A stretch of 64,000 bases of DNA, taken from positions 62,001 to 126,000 of the forward strand of contig NZ_JABMCF010000041.1 in the NCBI RefSeq assembly GCF_013359815.1, read 5' to 3'. The DNA is from Curtobacterium flaccumfaciens (GTDB lineage Bacteria > Actinomycetota > Actinomycetes > Actinomycetales > Microbacteriaceae). The notes beneath the pieces are model-generated. The model made no database searches. It was not told the origin of the DNA and saw only the letters and a list, made by a program, of their open reading frames with translations. The stretch's first letter is position 1. Each line of letters begins with the position of its first letter. Of this stretch, positions 61,464-64,000 are shown one piece after another. The translations under genes and the position numbers were made by a program.

Positions 61464-62657
61464 TCAGGCGACGTAGGCGCGCGTCGCCGCGACCAGGGCG
61501 TCGACGCCGACCGGGATCGCGGTCTCGGCCTGCGGCGCGTAGAACGGCGAGTGGTTGCTCGGGATCTCCTCGCCGCGGCGGAAGCGCTCCGGGTCGGTGA
61601 TGCCCGTGAACCAGTACACGAGCGGCGCTCCGGCGGCGGTGGCGAGCTGGCCGACGTCCTCCGACGCCATGGCGAGCCCGATCTCCAGGTCGCGGGCTCC
61701 CGGCACCTCGGCGCGGATCGCGTCGAGCACGGTGGCGGCTGCCTCGGCGTCGTTCACGGTGACCTCGGCGCCCGGTGCACGCACGATCGTCGGCTCGGAC
61801 AGGCCACCGGCCGTGCTCTCGGCACGGACGATGCGCTCGATCGAGGCGATGATGCGCTGGCGGGTCTCCTCGTTGCGGGCCCGGGTCGAGATCTCGATCA
61901 CGGCCTCGTCGGGGATGATGTTCGCCCGCGTGCCGGCGTGGAAGCTGCCGACGGTGACGACCCCCGCGTCGCTCGGCGAGACCTCGCGGGCGACGACGGT
62001 CTGCAGCCGCACGACGGCCGAGGCCGCGGTGACGACCGGGTCGAGCGAGGCCTGCGGCGCCGAACCGTGCGCCCCACGGCCGTTGAAGGTCACCGTCAGC
62101 CGGTCGCTCGACGCCATCACGGGGCCGGTGCCCACCGCGACGATGCCGACCGGTGCGGGTGCGGAGTGCTGCCCGAGCACGACGTCCGGCTTCGGGAACC
62201 GCTCGACCAGGCCGTCCTCGACCATCGCGCGGGCGCCGGAGATGACCTCTTCAGCGGGCTGGAAGACGGCGACGACCGTGCCGCGCCAGTCACCCGTGGT
62301 CGCGACCAGACGCTCGAGCGTGCCGAGCAGCCACGTGACGTGGATGTCGTGGCCGCAGGCGTGCATGGTCGGGACCTCGCGGCCCTCGTCGTCGGTACCG
62401 ACGTGCTCGCTGGCGTAGGACAGCCCGGTGCGTTCCTGCACGGGCAAGCCGTCCATGTCGGCGCGGAGCCAGACCACGGGGCCCTCGCCGTTCGACACGA
62501 CACCGACGACGCCGGTGCCGCCGACGCCCGTCGTCACCTCGATCCCGCCGATCTCGGCGAGCTTCGCAGTGATGACACCGGCGGTGCGGTGCTCCTGGAA
62601 GCCGAGCTCCGGGTGGGCGTGCAGGTCCTGGTAGATCGAGAGCAGGTCGAGAGTCAC
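61464..62657 (-). CDS. M20D amidohydrolase
   Basis: A 397-residue metal-dependent amidohydrolase of the IAA-amino acid / hippurate hydrolase group. HPELGFQEHRTA (15-26), MHACGHDIH with metal ligands Cys101 and His103, FQPAEEVISGA with two Glu, and a late NHSPFYAP are the group motifs; the lid domain spans about 180-290. The natural substrate is an N-acyl amino acid or a dipeptide (unknown). The GTG at 62657 was chosen because it lies 7 nt after TACCGT. Confidence 0.9.
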   Translation of the reverse strand: MTLDLLSIYQDLHAHPELGFQEHRTAGVITAKLAEIGGIEVTTGVGGTGVVGVVSNGEGPVVWLRADMDGLPVQERTGLSYASEHVGTDDEGREVPTMHACGHDIHVTWLLGTLERLVATTGDWRGTVVAVFQPAEEVISGARAMVEDGLVERFPKPDVVLGQHSAPAPVGIVAVGTGPVMASSDRLTVTFNGRGAHGSAPQASLDPVVTAASAVVRLQTVVAREVSPSDAGVVTVGSFHAGTRANIIPDEAVIEISTRARNEETRQRIIASIERIVRAESTAGGLSEPTIVRAPGAEVTVNDAEAAATVLDAIRAEVPGARDLEIGLAMASEDVGQLATAAGAPLVYWFTGITDPERFRRGEEIPSNHSPFYAPQAETAIPVGVDALVAATRAYVA

Positions 62658-62664
62658 GCTGACC

Positions 62665-62670
62665 ACGGTA
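62665..62670 (-). promoter_or_regulatory. Leaderless -10 hexamer of the amidohydrolase gene
   Basis: TACCGT on the minus strand, 7 nt before the GTG at 62657. Confidence 0.5.
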
Positions 62671-62679
62671 CAACCGCGA

Positions 62680-62714
62680 ACGGCCCGGCCACCTGTTGCA
62701 GGTGACCGGGCCGT
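62680..62714 (-). terminator. Terminator of typA
   Basis: 16-nt arms (62680-62695 and 62699-62714) with one mismatch, core ACGGCCCGG, loop TTG; it lies 43 bp beyond the typA stop. Confidence 0.75.
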
Positions 62715-62757
62715 CGGACGGAGGACGGGCCTCCGCGCGTGTTGCTCGTGCTGGTGC

Positions 62758-64000
62758 TTACGCGTCCTGGCGCTTGAGACGCGCGTAGGAGCGCTGGCGA
62801 GCCGACGCGTCCAGCTCGACCTTGCGGATGCGCACGGCGGCGGGGGTGACCTCGACGCACTCGTCCTCACGGGCGAACTCGAGGCACTCCTCCAACGAGA
62901 GCTGACGCGACGGCGTCATCGACTCGAACGTGTCGGCGTTGGCCGACCGCATGTTGGTGAGCTTCTTCTCCTTGGTGATGTTCACGTCCATGTCGTCGGC
63001 GCGCGAGTTCTCGCCGATGACCATGCCCTCGTAGACCTCTTCGGTCGGGTTGACGAAGAACGACATCCGCTCCTGGAGGTTCGTGATGGCGAACGGCGTC
63101 ACCACACCGGAGCGGTCGGAGACGATCGAGCCGTTGATGCGGGTCTGGATCGCGCCGGCCCACTCGTCGTAGCCGTGGAAGATCGCGTTGGCGATGCCGG
63201 TGCCGCGGGTCTCCGTGAGGAACGACGTGCGGAAGCCGATCAGGCCGCGCGACGGGACGATGAACTCCATGCGCACCCAGCCGGTGCCGTGGTTCGTCAT
63301 GTTCTCCATGCGGCCCTTGCGAGCGGCCATGAGCTGCGTGATCGCGCCGAGGTACTCCTCCGGCGTGTCGATCGTCATGTGCTCGTACGGCTCCTGCAGC
63401 TTGCCGTTCTCGTCACGCTTCGTGACCACCTGCGGCTTGCCGACGGTGAGCTCGAAGCCCTCGCGACGCATCTGCTCGACCAGGATGGCGAGTGCGAGCT
63501 CACCACGACCCTGGACCTCCCACGCGTCGGGGCGGCCGATGTCGAGGACCTTGAGCGAGACGTTGCCGACGAGCTCGCGGTCGAGGCGCTCCTTGACCAT
63601 GCGCGCGGTCAGCTTGTGGCCCTTGACCTTGCCGACGAGCGGGCTGGTGTTCGTGCCGATCGTCATCGAGATCGCCGGGTCGTCGACCGTGATGGTCGGC
63701 AGCGGGCGGACGTCCTCGGGGTCGGTCAGGGTCTCGCCGATGGTGATCGTGTCGAAGCCGGCGACGGCGACGATGTCACCGGGGCCAGCCGACTCGGCCG
63801 GGTAGCGGTCGAGCGCCTTCGTGATGAGGAGCTCGGTGATGCGGGCGTTGACGACGGTGCCGTCGTGCTTGACCCACGCGACCGTCTGACCCTTCTTCAT
63901 GGTGCCGTGGAAGATGCGCAGGAGCGCCAGGCGACCGAGGAACGGGGAGGCGTCGAGGTTCGTGACGTGCGCCTGCAGCGGGTGCTCGTCGTCGTACTTC
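62758..64000 (-). CDS. typA: TypA/BipA translational GTPase, C-terminal part
   Basis: About 414 codons; the start and G domain lie beyond the right edge. The protein is a ribosome-binding GTPase related to EF-G, needed for ribosome assembly at low temperature. Visible parts: domain II from LGRLALLRIFHGTMKKGQTV to DPAISMTIGTNTSPLVGK, domain III with GRGELALAILVEQMRREGFE, the BipA-specific VPSRGLIGFRTSFLTETRGTG, and the C-terminal RSANADTFESMTPSRQLSLE. A terminator follows. Confidence 0.95.
   Translation of the reverse strand, partial: KYDDEHPLQAHVTNLDASPFLGRLALLRIFHGTMKKGQTVAWVKHDGTVVNARITELLITKALDRYPAESAGPGDIVAVAGFDTITIGETLTDPEDVRPLPTITVDDPAISMTIGTNTSPLVGKVKGHKLTARMVKERLDRELVGNVSLKVLDIGRPDAWEVQGRGELALAILVEQMRREGFELTVGKPQVVTKRDENGKLQEPYEHMTIDTPEEYLGAITQLMAARKGRMENMTNHGTGWVRMEFIVPSRGLIGFRTSFLTETRGTGIANAIFHGYDEWAGAIQTRINGSIVSDRSGVVTPFAITNLQERMSFFVNPTEEVYEGMVIGENSRADDMDVNITKEKKLTNMRSANADTFESMTPSRQLSLEECLEFAREDECVEVTPAAVRIRKVELDASARQRSYARLKRQDA

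Overview
The window is about 64 kb of high-GC bacterial chromosome, densely packed, with many GTG starts and a TTG start, frequent 4-nt stop/start overlaps, mycothiol-type chemistry (an MshB-like deacetylase), AdnAB-type recombination helicase-nucleases and actinobacterial DUF families (DUF3039, DUF3107, DUF3117, DUF2342, UPF0182). This points to an actinomycete. Gene content and order suggest Microbacteriaceae, most likely a Curtobacterium-like organism (inference, not proven). I see no insertion sequence, prophage, integrase or CRISPR array; almost everything is core chromosome.

Layout, left to right. (1) 1-6.8 kb: start of mnmA, an MFS transporter, tRNA-Leu(UAG), a DedA protein, the murI-rph-rdgB operon, divergent nicotinate phosphoribosyltransferase and a DUF3039 protein. 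(2) 6.9-17 kb: an ABC-2 exporter pair whose ATPase has a long acidic repeat tail, then a surface-polymer locus: LicC-like nucleotidyltransferase and TagGH-like exporter on the plus strand, facing two GT2 glycosyltransferases, a CDP-alcohol phosphotransferase and a CDP-glycerol phosphotransferase-like protein on the minus strand. (3) 17-25.9 kb: HtrA-like protease with a Gln/Tyr-rich tail, an aminotransferase, a nitrilase-family amidase, initiator tRNA-Met, UPF0182 and a PDZ-S16 protease. (4) 26-42 kb: DUF2342 metallopeptidase, an E1/cyclodehydratase-like protein, nudC-uvrD2, a phosphotransferase with a lost catalytic Asp, adnA-adnB, DUF3107, a small membrane protein, a ferritin-like protein and a DEAD-box helicase. 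(5) 42-56 kb: PHP phosphoesterase, Xaa-Pro aminopeptidase, GNAT, Gsp17M-like protein, MgtE-N/CBS - DUF1003 - mrp, methyltransferases, tatB, an AAA ATPase, DUF3117, a mannosyltransferase-like protein and divergent dapE/dapD. (6) 56-64 kb: a 0.5 kb palindrome array, citrate synthase, fdxA-dapC, an MshB fusion, a lipoprotein, an M20 amidohydrolase and most of typA. Blocks 3-4 and 5-6 resemble the Mycobacterium tuberculosis Rv3193c-Rv3211 and Rv1165-Rv1232c neighbourhoods (from memory).

Working together: lysine/diaminopimelate synthesis is represented by dapD, dapE and dapC plus a second DapC/kynurenine-type aminotransferase, and peptidoglycan by murI. RNA metabolism is represented by mnmA, rph, the DEAD-box helicase and two tRNAs. 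DNA end processing is represented by AdnAB and UvrD2.

Two features go beyond individual genes. First, twenty genes have a TAnnnT hexamer exactly 6 or 7 nt before the start codon, the mark of leaderless transcription; this also helped choose starts. Second, three dispersed families of long palindromes (called A, B and C here) sit mainly where genes converge. They culminate in a C-B-C-B-C array with a period of about 205-214 bp between dapD and gltA. These palindromes are the best candidate for an undescribed element in this window.
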